Below, in pieces: positions 21,186 through 33,541 of a stretch of 64,000 bases of DNA (position 1 is the stretch's first letter; every line of letters starts with the position of its first letter). The DNA comes from Theobroma cacao (lineage: Eukaryota > Streptophyta > Magnoliopsida > Malvales > Malvaceae), in NCBI RefSeq assembly GCF_000208745.1, contig NC_030854.1, forward strand, positions 8,770,961 through 8,834,960, in the 5' to 3' direction. The position numbers and the translations under genes are program-made. A model generated the notes under the pieces. The model did not search any database, was not told where the DNA came from, and saw only the letters and a program-made list of their open reading frames with translations.

Positions 21186-24100
21186 GTTTCGTTGGACTTC
21201 GTATTACTTTAAGTATGGGTAACTGCGGTGTGAATTAAGTAGTATATGCTATCTATATAAAGGATTTGAGAGTTTGGCTTGTATTTTATGTAGCTCAAAC
21301 AGATTATGAAGCAGTTATTTAAAGGACTTGGTGTGTGTCAAAATTTTCACGTGTGACAGATGTATATTAACACTATACTGATTAAGGAAAGATATACACC
21401 CTAGTGGCGTGATTGGTTGCCTTAGGCAATTATTGAAGGTTGATGTAGAAAGTCATTAACAATTCAAGCAACTACAAGATCTGACGATAAATATGTTTTG
21501 CAGTACAACGAAATGGTTACCAATAAACGGGGATGAACTTTTGAGTGGTAACCCTATTTTCTAGCAAGGTGCATAATGCCATTTGAATTGATAGTGTTTA
21601 TTAGAGATTATCATTTATCAGGTTATGTGGGTTTTGGAATGATTCCGAATGAAAAAAAATAATATATAAATAATAAAGTTCTAGTTTATTTTTGAGTACA
21701 CACATTGAACCAGGGGACTATGTTATAATAAGCAGGTTCAATGTGCCCTAATTGCATAAGATATCGTGAAATAGTGTGGTAAGGTCAACAATCAATCGTG
21801 GAAATGTGAAATTGGGAATCTCAATTATAGTTACAATTTGGAAGGATATGGGAGAAATCAATGAGGCTATAGGTGACACTTTGAATGGTTAATGTGATTA
21901 AGTCGGGGATTGTAAATTTAAATATGGAAGGAATTACAAAATGATGCCACGACATTATAAGGTAATAATTTGGCACAAATATAGCCCATTGGAGGTAAAT
22001 TATGGAACTTGGGAAGATGAATTCTTGATTTAATGAAGATTGTGAATGTAGAATGTGGAGAAAGATGAACTATTTTTATGGTCAATTGTACTGAAAGTTG
22101 ATAACTATTTAAGTTACAAGATAAGAAAGACAATTAATTATGGATGATAAGAATTGTGTGATACCATAAATAGTGAATAATTATGTGTGGTGTCATATAT
22201 TTTGTGAAGTCATTACACAATATGGAAAAGATGTCCTAAGGTGGGACTTCATGATTGATGATAAGTGTTAAAAGATAATATGAGTTGAAAGTATTGACCT
22301 GGCCTAGTCCATATGATAAGTAAAGAGAAGATACACATGCTTATGGGAATTGTGATATATGCCTAGAGGAGGAAATTTCTAGAAGTCACATAGCCGCAAC
22401 GCTAAGAACATTTCATGGCTAAAAAGCACGAGTGAATTGTAAGTGGTGTGATGATACACTTACAAGCCGAATTATGTTCATTACTCTTGATGTTGAGCGT
22501 TGTTATTGGAGTTTTAAGTACATTGGAAGAGTGTTTATATGAGTGAATTGAAAAGTTTCTTTACTGCCTTATATATGGGCATGTAAGTAAAAGAAAAAGA
22601 AGTTAAAGAGTTCTCGAGATAGCTACATTGAGATAAACTACCATGTGAAGAATTAAGATGAATAATATGTTGACTAAAGTCAAATCCTAAGAAATAAAGA
22701 AGACAAGAGATTAAGCCTTGTTAAAGGCTAAGGAAAAAGTGAGTGAAAGGTTAGATGAATGTATAAGACATTGACAAGAGATGTGAATACAAAGTGATGA
22801 AATTATGAATAAAGGATTACAAAGGTAGCATGGCAAATGAGTTAATATAAAGTATTGCTATGAGGATTTACAAATCTTGTCTTGACTTAGTTGAATGAAG
22901 AGGGTTAGTAATAACACAAGGCCAATTATGTGGCATGCTAGAAACCCATGAAGATAAATTGAAGTATGAATAGATGAGCATGCATTTAAATATCTTGGTG
23001 AATAAGTGCATGCCTTTTTGGAATGATATGCTCGGGATGTTAAAGAGCAAATAAGTGACTAAGTGTTTCAGGAATGCATGAACATCCTTGAGAAGGAATT
23101 ACCCATCATATGAGGCTAGTATAATATGTGTGATTTTGAAACTTGCTAAAAAGCCTAACGGCTAAACCACGGGTTAAATAATTATATGCGATGAGACATA
23201 CGTTTAAGGTGGGTATCTGCAAGGAAATACTCAAGAGGAATCCTGCTATGAATCTTGTGAAAACAAGCATTAAGTTATGTGGTTACAAAAGGGACACTGT
23301 AAGCTAAAAGTGATACTCACATTGACATTGAGAGGTACTTGAGGAGAACCTTACTTCAAGTCTTGTAATTTCAAGTACATATTGTCAATTGGCTAAGGGA
23401 GAATGATGTTATATTTATGTGAAAGAGTAGTGCAAAAGATGATTGAAGATAGCCTTGATAATGAAGTCAAATAATGAAAACCTCCTAATGTATGATGGGA
23501 AAATGAAATTTGAAAATGCATAAGGCATACATGATTCGAATGAGTCTAAGTCTTAAGTGACTGGTTAATATCAAATTGCAAAAAGGATATAATCTATATG
23601 TTAGAGGCATGAAAGATAATTGAGAAATAAGGATGACTTGTAGGGATTGTGGTATTGCATAAGATGCAATGATCAAGTAAGAAATAAATCTTTGAAGGAT
23701 CAATGAGATTATATAGCATATACGAATACCGGATTGCAATTTAATGAAAATGACATTTGGCAAGTGAGAGGTGACTAATGACATTATGATGCAAGGATAT
23801 ATAGTATAATGATACTTAAGCATATAATTGGAAATGATAAGAAAGGAGTATAGGCATGTAAATGATGTGAAGTTATGCATAGGCATAATGAGAATTCGTA
23901 TGGATTACGTAAGATATAACTTGTGGTAGACGCAAGTTAAATGGCGACTTAAACATATAAAAAGGGTAATCTGAAATTGATTATACTAGTGATCACAAAT
24001 TAAGCATGAGAATGTTGACATCTAAATGTGCATGTATATACAAATGTGTGGGGCTGATGATGTCACCAACTAAAAAATGAAGAAATGTTCTCAGAGATTC

Positions 24101-24731
24101 AAGATTTGAACTTGATATATTTGATGAGTTGTATGGATAACACAATGATAAGAAATTTTGTCAGAAGTAGAGCTATGTTGATATTAGGAATTTTGGAGAA
24201 ACAGTTAAAGAAATGATGTCAAGGAAGCATCATTTATAGCATGGTTAAGCCATACAAGATGGACTAATATGATTAAGAAGATTTAAGTTGTGTAAATGCA
24301 AGATAAATATAAAGTATGAGGGAATGGTTGAAAGATTCAACTCCCCATAATGTTGGAAAAAATGTACAGGAATGAATAAGGTGTGTTTATGATGCCATAA
24401 GTTATGTAATAGTGTAGGGGGATAAGGTGAATAAATGACAAGAGGTTTAATAAGAATTGAAATAAAGATATGTTTAAGGTTAGCAATAGAATTAAAGGCA
24501 TACTTAGGAACCTAATGATAAGAGAAAGAACAATAATGAAGGGTACCGAGTTTCTGACTCAAAGACGACAATAGAGATAAGTTACATACCCTAACCTTGT
24601 AAAGTGTTTTAGTCGAACAGAAGGTAACAAATTACATAAATCAAAAGTCTCTATGAAGAAGGAAATGAAATAAGATGATCGAGGGAGATTAACAACCCGA
24701 CGTTGAGGAGAATTCGAGGACGAATTCTTTT
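21186..24731 (+). other. Non-coding, purine-rich interior of the family-B element
   Basis: About 3.5 kb without a convincing reading frame on either strand; the longest (23485-23886, minus) has no recognisable motif. The plus strand is strikingly rich in A and G and poor in C over the whole stretch. This could be decayed pol sequence or a non-coding genomic RNA region of a non-autonomous element. Confidence 0.6.
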
Positions 24732-24744
24732 AAGTGGGGGAGAC
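24732..24744 (+). promoter_or_regulatory. Polypurine tract of family-B element
   Basis: AAGTGGGGGAGAC directly before the TGTGACACCC start of the 3' LTR. The preceding GGACGAATTC is also common just before the polypurine tract in plant gypsy elements. Confidence 0.85.
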
Positions 24745-27481
24745 TGTGACACCCAGTACCCTCGTATATAAGTCAATATGACCTTATCAACTAGACAAAG
24801 GGTCAATGGATGCTAATCTAAGTGCCAAAGGATAGAGACAGGTGAAAAGAGTAATTTAAGATAAAATATTCTACATGCAAGGAAATAATGATAAAATAAT
24901 AATATTCTTATCGGCGAAAAATTTACGAGATAAAAGGTGATTTGGATGTGAATCAAGGCAAAGTAAGATGTTTTGGAGCTCTAGAAGGCTTGTGAAAAAT
25001 TTTGGAATAAAATAATATTTTATTAATCAAATAATATTAAATTATTAATATTTTATTCAGTGTCAAAATTTTTCATGAAGGAGAAATACATGGTCAATCT
25101 AAGTGGGGGAGAAGAAGGATAAGGAAACTATAGAAAAAAAATGACGTTAATGGGGCCCGTGTGTCTTTAATAAATAAAGCTAGCGCAGGTAAGTAAATAT
25201 TTAAATATTACAGTGTTATTGCGTTGAATCATAAATTTGATATTTTATTGGTATAAGTGTTAAGGAAGAAAAATGGAAAGAAATTGGAATTAAAAGATTG
25301 TGGGAGGATACAATTAAAAAGGGTCAAAACCTTAGAGGGCAAAACGATAATTTTCCATAAAGCTTGGTCAAAGCTTCCAAAGTAAGCTTTGACTCTCCAT
25401 CCTTATCCCATGGTCGGCCATTGTGTTCAAGGATCATCTTCCTTCTTCATCTTCTCCCAACGCCATTGTTGTTCCTCCACCATAAAAATCAATATTTTCA
25501 TTTTCTTTTCCTTGTTTTCTTTTCTTTCCTTTTCTTTTCTTACTCATTCCTTCTCCTAACTTCCTGGGCATCAAACCTACAGCTTCTAACCCCAATTTCC
25601 AGCACATCTAAACCCTAAGAGAGAGAAAGAAAAATCTCTCTTCCTTTCCTTTATTTTCTATTTCTACTCCACTTTGAACAACACTTGGATTTTTGGCTTC
25701 AAATCTTTATTTTTAAGGCTAAAAGGTATATATTTTCAATCTTTGAATTTTTGAATTTATGGGTTTGTAATTTTTAGACTTTATTTTCTAAGTTTCTTTA
25801 AATTTTCTTTCCTTGAAATTGCTAGGTTTAGTTGATCTTTATACCTTCAAGCACCAAGGTAAAGAAACTTCAAACTTGAACAATTAGTTTAATGGGTTTA
25901 TGAATTAGACTAGAATTCTAAGTTAAAAGTTGGGTTAGAGTGTAGATTGTATATTGTATATTTATTAGAATTATTAAATTCAAATTATGACTTGATGGAG
26001 GTTGTTATGGCTTATTGGTAAATATAGGTTTTAACGGTATTTTGGGACTACCTGGATTAAGACGTTGTGGCAACTATTTTTATAAGGTGGCATTAAGGTG
26101 AGTGTACTTGCATTAAAATGTTTTGGAATAAATGATTATATGCTTGATTGAACCACTTGACATATTTTATTGGTTTTTCTTTAAAATTTACATGGGAACA
26201 AGCCCTTGATGAAACGTTGTATGTTGTGAATGTGTAATATGATGAATCCTTGTACTCCTATATTATGTTGATATATATATGTTGTGTATTGATAGTTAAT
26301 ATTGTGTGATAATTATAACTACACATGTGCAGTGTGGGAGTGCACATGCCGGTGATAACGTGGTGCGAGTGTGTGAATGATGATATTACCTGTGCACGAT
26401 GTGGGGCTGCACACGATGGCATTAGCTATGCGTGATATGGGGGTGCACACGATGGCATTAGCTGTGTGCAATATGGGGGTGCACAGATGACTTTGGCTAT
26501 GTGCGGTGTGGCAGTGCACATGAGCTGGGTGAGGCGGTGGTGGTATACGTGTTTATATATATATATTTACTATATAGAGAGAGATTTGGAATTAAAATGT
26601 GATTACATTGATTGTTGAAACTTGATTATTGTCAAATGTGTTTAATCTGATTTTCGTTGCAATAGGATTGGATTTTTATAACAATGAAAATTCCCCAAAT
26701 TTCATCTTCCCAAAAATTTTGCTGCAGTGAAAATGCCTTTTCACTGCAGCAAAAAACTCTCGAGTTGATGGCCTTAACCCTTGCTCTGGATTGTCGCTGC
26801 AGCGAAAATGCATTCTTACCGCAGTGAGAAACTCTCGCTCTACTATGCTTGCCTTGCTTGAACTTCCTAAATGTCTTGAAATGAGTTGAAAAACAGCACG
26901 GCGTCGAGTTTTGTTCATAATATACAAAATTGCATTGTTTTTAAACAAGTGCATCATGTTTTCAAAAAGCTCTCCGTATAGTTTACTTGTTCCCTTCCTG
27001 TGTTCACTCACTGGGGTTATACTCATCCTTTTCAACTTCATGTTTTAGTTTTCAGGTTTGAAGATAGTTGGATCTTAGGTAGAGGCGTTTCCTCCTATTC
27101 ATCTTACGGTAGGTTACCATAACACTCCATGATAGTATCCACGCCAGAGTCACTCTGCTGATGGTCAAGGTCTATTGTATGTGTACATGGCTATTTAAAT
27201 ATAATTCATGAGTTTGGTTGTAAACACCGCATTTTTGGCTTGAATAGTAATACTACCACAGGTTGGCACATGGTAATATTATTTTGTGAATGGTATTGGT
27301 CAGTTGCTATGATTTGTTTTTGAAAGGAAATTATTTCGAAAACAATGAATGAAGAACCTTAGAGGGAAAAGAGGGACAGGTGGTCTAATAAATAAGTTTT
27401 CATAAAAAAGCTTGCTTAGGCCCGATGGGCTATGCCTATTAGGTCCATGCATCGGTCATGGCCCGGGATTGGGCTGTGACA
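24745..27481 (+). repeat. Complete 3' LTR of family-B element
   Basis: 2737 bp from TGTGACACCC to GGGCTGTGACA. Its middle and 3' half match the other family-B LTRs (minisatellite, TGCTGCAGTG palindromes near 26712-26800, GTCACTC block, closing GGCCCGGG). The first several hundred bases differ, so it represents another subfamily. A donor-like AAGGTAAAG is at about 25858. Confidence 0.9.
26318..26522 (+). repeat. Diverged minisatellite in 3' LTR
   Basis: About five imperfect units with the core GTGTGGGAGTGCACA. It corresponds in position to the 42-bp minisatellite of the other family-B LTRs. Confidence 0.65.
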
Positions 27482-28028
27482 AGGACGTTTCCCTTTTTTC
27501 TTTTCTCAAGCATCGCTTAGCAGGGAAGATTTGGCCATTGCTCTTGGTGGTTTTTGACTTAGGGTTTGAAAAGTTTGAAAGGAGGAGGAGTTCTAATTTT
27601 GAAGGGGCAATTGAAGAAAAGAGAATGTGAAAGGGAGATGAGAAGTTAAGAGAAGTTATTAATTTCTCTCTTTACATAAGGTTTGATATCTCCTTTTAAA
27701 AATTCAAAATTTCAGCCTCTATTTTACTTTTTCAATTTTCAATAGTTAGACAATTTTCCTTTCCTCCGTTCTCCCTTTTTTTTTAATATTTTAGCTTTTT
27801 AATTGATTAAATCTTACATTTAACCAATTAAGTCAAGCACTTTGAATATATTGATCAACACAGAATGTTTTTAATCTGTTAAATGATTTTCTTAACCGAC
27901 TAAGTCTCCACTGACTTGTTTAATTTGTTTAATTATGCAAATGGTAACTTAATCTGTATATGCCTTTAGTTTAAGAAATATTTCTAACAGATTACTTAAG
28001 TTGTGTAAGGTGAACTTAAAAGATTTAC
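27482..28028 (-). other. AT-rich sequence downstream of copia RNase H
   Basis: No gene seen. Repeated motifs such as TTAATTGATTAAAT and TTAACCGACTAAG resemble those in the copia LTR near 44390-44480 and in 8900-9150. It is probably the 3' untranslated part of the copia element. The first 250 bp, rich in GAGG and AAAG, cannot be assigned. Confidence 0.45.
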
Positions 28029-28690
28029 CTAAAACTTATTTACATTAAGCATCCCTAAATCTCTTCTAATTTCGCAAAATCGTTCTTCACTTAAGGGTTT
28101 TGTGAGGATATCAGACAATTGATGCACAGTATCAACAAATTCAATCTTAATATCTCCTTTAAGAACATGGTCTCTAATAAAATGATATTGAATTTTTATG
28201 TGTTTGGTTCTAAAGTGTTGAACTAAATTCTTTGAGATGTTTAGATCACTTGTGTTATCACAAAATATGGGTATATTATGCATGGTTATTCCAAAATCCT
28301 TTAACTATTATCTAATCCATATAATTTGTGCACAACAACTTCCTAAGGATATGTATTCTACTTCAACTATAGATAATGCAATAGAGTTTTGCTTTTTACA
28401 TGACCAAGATACAAGCATATTTCCAAGAAATTGACAAGTGCCATTAGTGTTTTTCCCATCTGTTTTACTTCCAGCAAAATCAGCATCAGAATATTCAACA
28501 AGATTAAAAGATGATCCTTTTGGATACCATAATCCTAAACTTTGTGTATCCAAAAGGTAGCTAAAGATTCTTTTCACAACAGTCAAATGTGATTCTTTGG
28601 GCTGTGATTCGAATCGTGCACACAAGCATACACTAAACTGTATGTCAAGTCTGTTGGCAGTTAAGTAGAGTAAAGAGTTGATCATACCTC
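28029..28690 (-). pseudogene. Copia RNase H (broken)
   Basis: 28685-28308 carries the N-terminal part: SLLYLTANRLDI, SVCLCARF, YSDADFAGSKTDGK (catalytic Asp region), VEVEYISLGS. 28283-28029 carries the rest: FCDNTSDLNISKN, RTKHIKIQYHF, LSDILTKPLSE, and the C-terminus ending NKF. A stop separates the two. RNase H would degrade the RNA strand during reverse transcription. Confidence 0.88.
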
Positions 28691-29700
28691 TATAGAGCTT
28701 TTGATCAACACTTTTTCCCTTTTCATCTTTATCAAGCTTGATGAAAGGACTTCTTGGCGTGCCAATGACTTTAGCTTCATCACATCAAACTTTTTCAACA
28801 TTTCTTTTATGTACCTTTCTTGATTAATAAAGATACCATCCTTATATTGTTTAATTTGAAGACCAAAAAAGAATTCAGTTCACCCATCATGCTCATTTCA
28901 AACTTACCCTGCATTTCTTCAGCAAAGTTCTTATACAAACTTCATCAATAGCACTAAATACAATATCATTCACATAAATTTGAACTATAATTAAATCATT
29001 CAAGCATTTCTTAATAAATAAGGTTGTATCAACACTTCCTTTAATGTAACTTTTTTGAACTAGAAATTTTGAAAGTCTTTCATACCAAGCTCTTGGAGCT
29101 TGTTTTAGTCCATATAAGTCCTTATGCAATTTATAAACATAGTTAGGTTTTTCAAAATCTTCAAAACCAAGAGGTTGTTTGACATAAACTTCTTTTTGAA
29201 TATGGCCATATAACAATGCACTTTTCACATCCATTTGAAATAGATTGAAATTCATGAAACATGCAAATGCAAGTAATAATTTTATGGCTTCTAACCTGGC
29301 AACAGGAGCAAAGGTTTCATCATAGTCAATACCTTCTTCTTGATTATATCCTTGAGCAACTAGCCTAGCTTTGTTTCTTGTTACATTACCTTGTTCGTCC
29401 ACCTTGTTTTTAAACACCCAATTTGTACCAACAATTGGGTGATTGAATGGCCTTGGAACTAATGTCCAGACTCTGTTTCTTTCAAATTGTTCAAGCTCTT
29501 CTTGCATGGACAACATCCAGCTTTCTTCCTTTTCTACTTCTTTGAAGTTTTTAGGCTCAACTTGTGAAATGAAGGCTACGTATTCACATGTTTCTTTAAC
29601 TTCTCTTCTTGTTTTAACTCTTTCTAAAAGATCACCAATAATCTGCTCTTGTGGGTGGTCTTTAACATATTTCTAGCTCTTTGAAATATCATTGTGTTGG
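28691..29700 (-). pseudogene. Copia reverse transcriptase (catalytic Asp lost)
   Basis: The main open stretch 29516-28893 shows VWTLVPRP, GTNWVFKNKVDE, RNKARLVAQGY, YDETFAPVAR, QMDVKSALL, YGLKQAPRAWYE and the catalytic loop YVNDIV. Active copia enzymes have YVDDIV; codon 28968-28970 is AAT where GAT or GAC is expected. Upstream sequence (29520-29700) continues the N-terminal linker with stops, and the thumb region (28690-28890) is also broken. The product would not polymerise DNA. Confidence 0.88.
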
Positions 29701-29792
29701 TTTTCAACTCTTTGTAGATCTTCTAAAGATGAAACTTCTGCTTCTCTTTCATGGGAGTTTTCTTTACTATTTTTATTGTTCTCCAGACTCAT

Positions 29793-30600
29793 TTATTCCA
29801 TTTGTTTCTCAAGATCCTCTGCATCATCATCATCAACAAAAGCTTTCTTTTGCACAGCATTAGTTTCATCAAAAACTACATGAATAGACACTTCAATCAT
29901 TAAAGTTCTTTTGTTAAAGACTCTATATGTCTTTGAATTTAGTGCATATCCTAGAAAAATTACCTCATCACTCTTAACATCAAAATTTTCAAGAATGTGT
30001 CTTCCATTATTTAAAACAAAACATTTACTATTGAAACTTCTACAATGAGAAATATTTGGTTTTCTGCATTTGTATAATTCATAAGGAGTTTTAGATATCA
30101 TGGACCTTATTGCAACTCTATTTAAAATGTAGGCTGCTGTATTAATAGCTTCTGCCTAAAAATGCTTTGGTAAATTGTTCTCACAAAGCATGGTTTCAGC
30201 CATTTCCTTTAAGGTTCGATTTTTTTTCTCAACAACTCCATTTTGTTGAGGTGTTCTAGGTGCGAAAAAGATGTGATCAAACCCTTTTTTATTACAAAAA
30301 TTTTCATATTTATCTTCTTTAAACTCACCACCATGATCACTTCTAATGCAGATAAAAAGGAGTCCTTTTTCATTTGAACTTTCTTACAGTGAGTTGCAAA
30401 TGTAGGTAATGCATCATTTTTGTAAGCAAGGAAGTAGACCCAAGTATATCTAGAATAGTCATCAACTATCACAAAACTATATGATTTACCTCCTAAGCTA
30501 TTTATGTTAATTGAACCAAATAGATCTATATGCAACAGTTCATGAGGTCTAGAGGTTGAAATGATCTTTTTGGCTTTGAATGATGTTTTAACTTGTTTCC
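29793..30600 (-). pseudogene. Copia integrase core and C-terminal region (broken)
   Basis: 30535-30209 opens with MHIDLFG (first catalytic Asp) and VIVDDYSRYTWVYFL. A frameshift near 30340 moves the second Asp region into another frame. 30101-29793 holds the conserved copia region after the core (TPYELYKCRKPNISHCRSF and GYALNSKTYRVFNKRT). Stops lie between them near 30160. Confidence 0.85.
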
Positions 30601-30727
30601 CTAATTAACAAGCATCACAAATCTGATCATTTACGAATTTAATTTTAGGCAATCTAATAACCAATTTTTTTCTCACTAGTTTTGAAATGGTATACATGCT
30701 TGCATGTCCAAGTCTTTGATGCCATAA

Positions 30728-31138
30728 CTAGCTATAATTCTCATCATTTGTCATAAGACATGTCTCACAATCTAGCTCAAGACCTTCAAGAAATATAACA
30801 TACATGTCTTTGATTCTTTTTCCTATAAATGCAATTTTGTTGGTGCTAATATCTAAAACTTCATATTTATGTGAATCAAAACATACTTTAAAGCCTTTGT
30901 CACACAATTGACTAATACTTAATATATTATGCTTTAAGCCTTTAACAAACAAAACATGATTAATTTGAGCATGAGAATTTTTACCAATAGTTCCTATACC
31001 ATGAATTCTGCATTTTGAATCATCTCCAAGTGATACTGTACCACCTTTTTTTTTATCTAGTTGAGCAAACAGCATTTCATTTCCTATCATATGCCTTGAG
31101 CAGCCACTATCCATGTACCATGGTTGCTTCTGCTTCAT
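30728..31138 (-). pseudogene. Copia protease and pre-integrase region
   Basis: A 136-residue open stretch: WYMDSGCSRHM is the aspartic protease active site (DSG intact), followed by VSLGDDSKCRI and the pre-integrase region with LKHNILSISQLCDKG and the KYEVLD stretch. It ends at a stop at 30728, before the zinc-binding region of integrase. Domain-level sequence is well preserved although the polyprotein is broken on both sides. Confidence 0.85.
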
Positions 31139-31192
31139 TTGAGCTTTTAAACATTTATCCTCTCAGTTTAGCTCAACCTGCAAAACAAATTT

Positions 31193-32831
31193 TCAGTCTT
31201 TCCTAATAGGTACCCATACCTTGACGGGTCCTTGAAGGTTAATTGATACATGAAAGCCTTTTGGTACACAAATCATTTTTGTTCTTTGTGTGTTTTTTCT
31301 TCTATGACATTCATAGGAAAGATGACCTATTTTGCCACATACATAACACTTAGATGAGAAAACATGAGAATTTCTCTTAAAGGTTGTATTTATTCTTGAT
31401 GTTTCTTTTGTTAAGTCCTTAAAAGCAATGTTTTCATCAATTGCCTTTTGCAATGCCTCATTTTTGTTATCAAGGTCCAATTTCAAAAGTTCAAAATCTG
31501 TTTTAGAATGTTCTAGGTTAGTTTGAAGAAAATTTCTCAGTTCAAAAAAGAAAGTTGAATTCATATCTTAACTTTTCTAATTCATTCTCAAGAGATGTAG
31601 TCTTTCTTTTTAGGACTTTATATTTTAGTGCAAGTTTTTCAAACTCATCATATAGGCATTCATATTCTTCTTGAAACTCATCAATTGAAATATCACAAAG
31701 GGTAAAGGATACCTCGAATTCATCATCTTTGGCCATCAAGCATAGGTTTGCTCTTTCTTCCACTTTCTCTTCATCAACTTCTAAACTTGATGTATCACTG
31801 TCAAACCAAGTTGCAACCATCATAGCTTTCTTTGATTTTTTGTTTTTCTTGGGAGTTTCCTCCTTCAGTAATGAGCATTCTGATTTGAAGTGTCCAAGTT
31901 TCTTGCACTCAAAACGTATAATTTTTTTTCTTGTTAAATTCATTTTTGTTTTTGACCTTCCATGAGGAACCTTAATCTTTTTTGTAGCTTTTCTTAGCAA
32001 GTATTTTATCACTTTGTCCCATAAGTTTTATAAATCTTCTAGCTAACATGGCCAACTCTTCATCATCATCACATGATAGATTCTCTAACTTTTCTTCAAG
32101 AGTGCTTGCTTTCAAAGCAATACTTTTCTTCATTTCTATGGCTTCTCTCTTATCTTTTTCTTCTTCTTCTTCTTCTTTAAGCTCCAGCTCATGAGTGAGA
32201 AGAAAGTCACAGATTTCATCAAGAGTGATGACATTCAAATCTTTAACCTCTCGAATAACAGTCACTTTTGGCTTTCAATTCTTAAGTAGGCTTCTAAGAA
32301 GTCTTTTGATAAGTTTATGTTCAAGAATTGGCTTACCTAATGACTAAGTTTGTTGGTGATGTTAGTAAACCTATCAAACATGCTGGTGATATCTTCAGTA
32401 GGTTCCATCTTGAACATTTCATAGTTGTGGGTTAGGAGAGTAATTTTGGACTCCTTAACTTGTGAAGTCCCTTCATGAATGATTCTAAGTTTGTCCCAAA
32501 CTTGTTTAGCAGTGATGCAACTTGACACTTTGTCAAATTCTGTGGTAGTCAAGGCACAATGTAAAGTATTAATTGCCTTAAAATTTGTTTGAACTTTTTT
32601 TGTTTCAGCTTCATTCCATTCAACTCTCAACTTAGGAATCCTTTCACTGGTCATAACATTTGTGGTCGAAGGGATATAAGGTCCATCAATGATAACATCT
32701 CACATTTCATAATCTATTGCTTTTATGTAAATAGACATTTCAGTGCTCCAATAAGAGTAGTTCGATCCATCAAACAGAAGTGGTTTATTTGTGGACTCTC
32801 CCTCAGCAAAAATAGATTTTTGAAGAACCAT
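31193..32831 (-). pseudogene. Copia gag with two zinc knuckles (broken)
   Basis: The start is an ATG at 32831 (MVLQKSIFAEGES), about 45 bp inside the primer site. A TGA at 32700-32702 lies where Trp would fit, and the frame reopens through VWDKLRIIHEGT (32654-32337), the UBN2-type gag core. A frameshift leads to 32265-31972, a charged Glu/Lys-rich segment, and then 32012-31542 with a first zinc knuckle whose leading Cys is Arg (RFECKKLGHFKSEC). The second knuckle in 31564-31193 is intact (CYVCGKIGHLSYEC). Coiled-coil-like acidic sequence lies between the knuckles. Gag would form the particle; this copy is truncated. Confidence 0.85.
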
Positions 32832-32874
32832 TTGGATCTTCCTTAATGATGTTAAGCCTTAAGAATCAGGGTTA

Positions 32875-32887
32875 GATTCTAATACCA
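32875..32887 (-). promoter_or_regulatory. Primer-binding site of the copia element
   Basis: On the minus strand TGGTATTAGAATC begins two bases after the LTR end. It is a near match to the initiator tRNA-Met primer site. Confidence 0.8.
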
Positions 32888-32889
32888 CT

Positions 32890-33541
32890 TGTTGGTCCCT
32901 AAGTGTGTGCTAGAAAAGGGTGAATTGCACTTTTTAAATGTCACTAAAGTTAACTTCAAATTTTGAGCTTATTAAAATTAAATGATGAAAAGTTGAGACG
33001 TAGATGGAAGAATGATTTAAAGGAGAATGAAATGAAGAAATAAAATAGGGTAGAAAATGCATAAAGATTTATAGTGGTTCAGTCTCTTTGACCTACATCC
33101 ACTGCCTCGATCTTCTAATCAAAGATTTTTAAATCAATTCACTAGAATCAGTGGATTTCCCAAGCATCCACCAAGTTTTTACAATGGTTTTTCACTGGCT
33201 CAACCACAACCTTTCAAAAATGGTTTTTCACGGGATCAACCAAAACCCAAAATCTAACTTTTCTAAGGTTGAGTTAGAACCTACAACAACAACCAAGCTA
33301 ACATAAGCTTGACTAATCCCCTTAAAGTGCTTCGCACACTCTAAGTAATCAAGGAATACAGATATGAAGATGTACCTATGATCACTAACCTGATCTAAAT
33401 GGTACAAAATGAGGTACTAAACTCTATTACAAAGATTGGAGTGAAACATAAGAAGAATTGAGAGGATTTTTGCTAATTTTTGTCTCTTTTTGTTCTTGGA
33501 AGCATCTCATAATTTTCTTAGCCTTTAGAGATGTCTTTTAT
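32890..33541 (-). repeat. Copia 5' LTR, first part on the plus strand
   Basis: Starts TGTTGGTCCC. It matches the copia LTR at 57782 (start TGTTAGTCCC): the ATTTATAGTGGTTCAG block, GACCTACATCCACTGCC, and CCACCAAG. It is interrupted at 33541 by element 2 and resumes at 44252. Confidence 0.88.
33537..33541. repeat. Target-site duplication TTTAT (left)
   Basis: Directly before the TGTAAAACCC start of element 2; identical to 44247-44251. Confidence 0.93.

Larger units (their letters stand above)
20109..27481 (+). mobile_element. Family-B LTR element with almost non-coding interior (5'-truncated)
   Basis: A plus-strand LTR element: 5' LTR remnant 20109-20435, primer site 20440-20451, interior about 4.3 kb, polypurine tract 24732-24744, complete 3' LTR 24745-27481. 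The interior shows only weak gag-like traces near its start (20677-21185). I could not recognise protease, reverse transcriptase, RNase H or integrase anywhere between 21186 and 24731. It is either a non-autonomous element that relied on a partner or a badly decayed autonomous one. The 5' LTR lacks about 2.3 kb on the side facing element 1. Confidence 0.82.

Noticed and set aside
23485..23886. 133-codon minus-strand frame in the family-B interior
   Set aside because: No motif, hydrophobic AT-driven composition, and antisense to the element; probably chance on a purine-rich strand.
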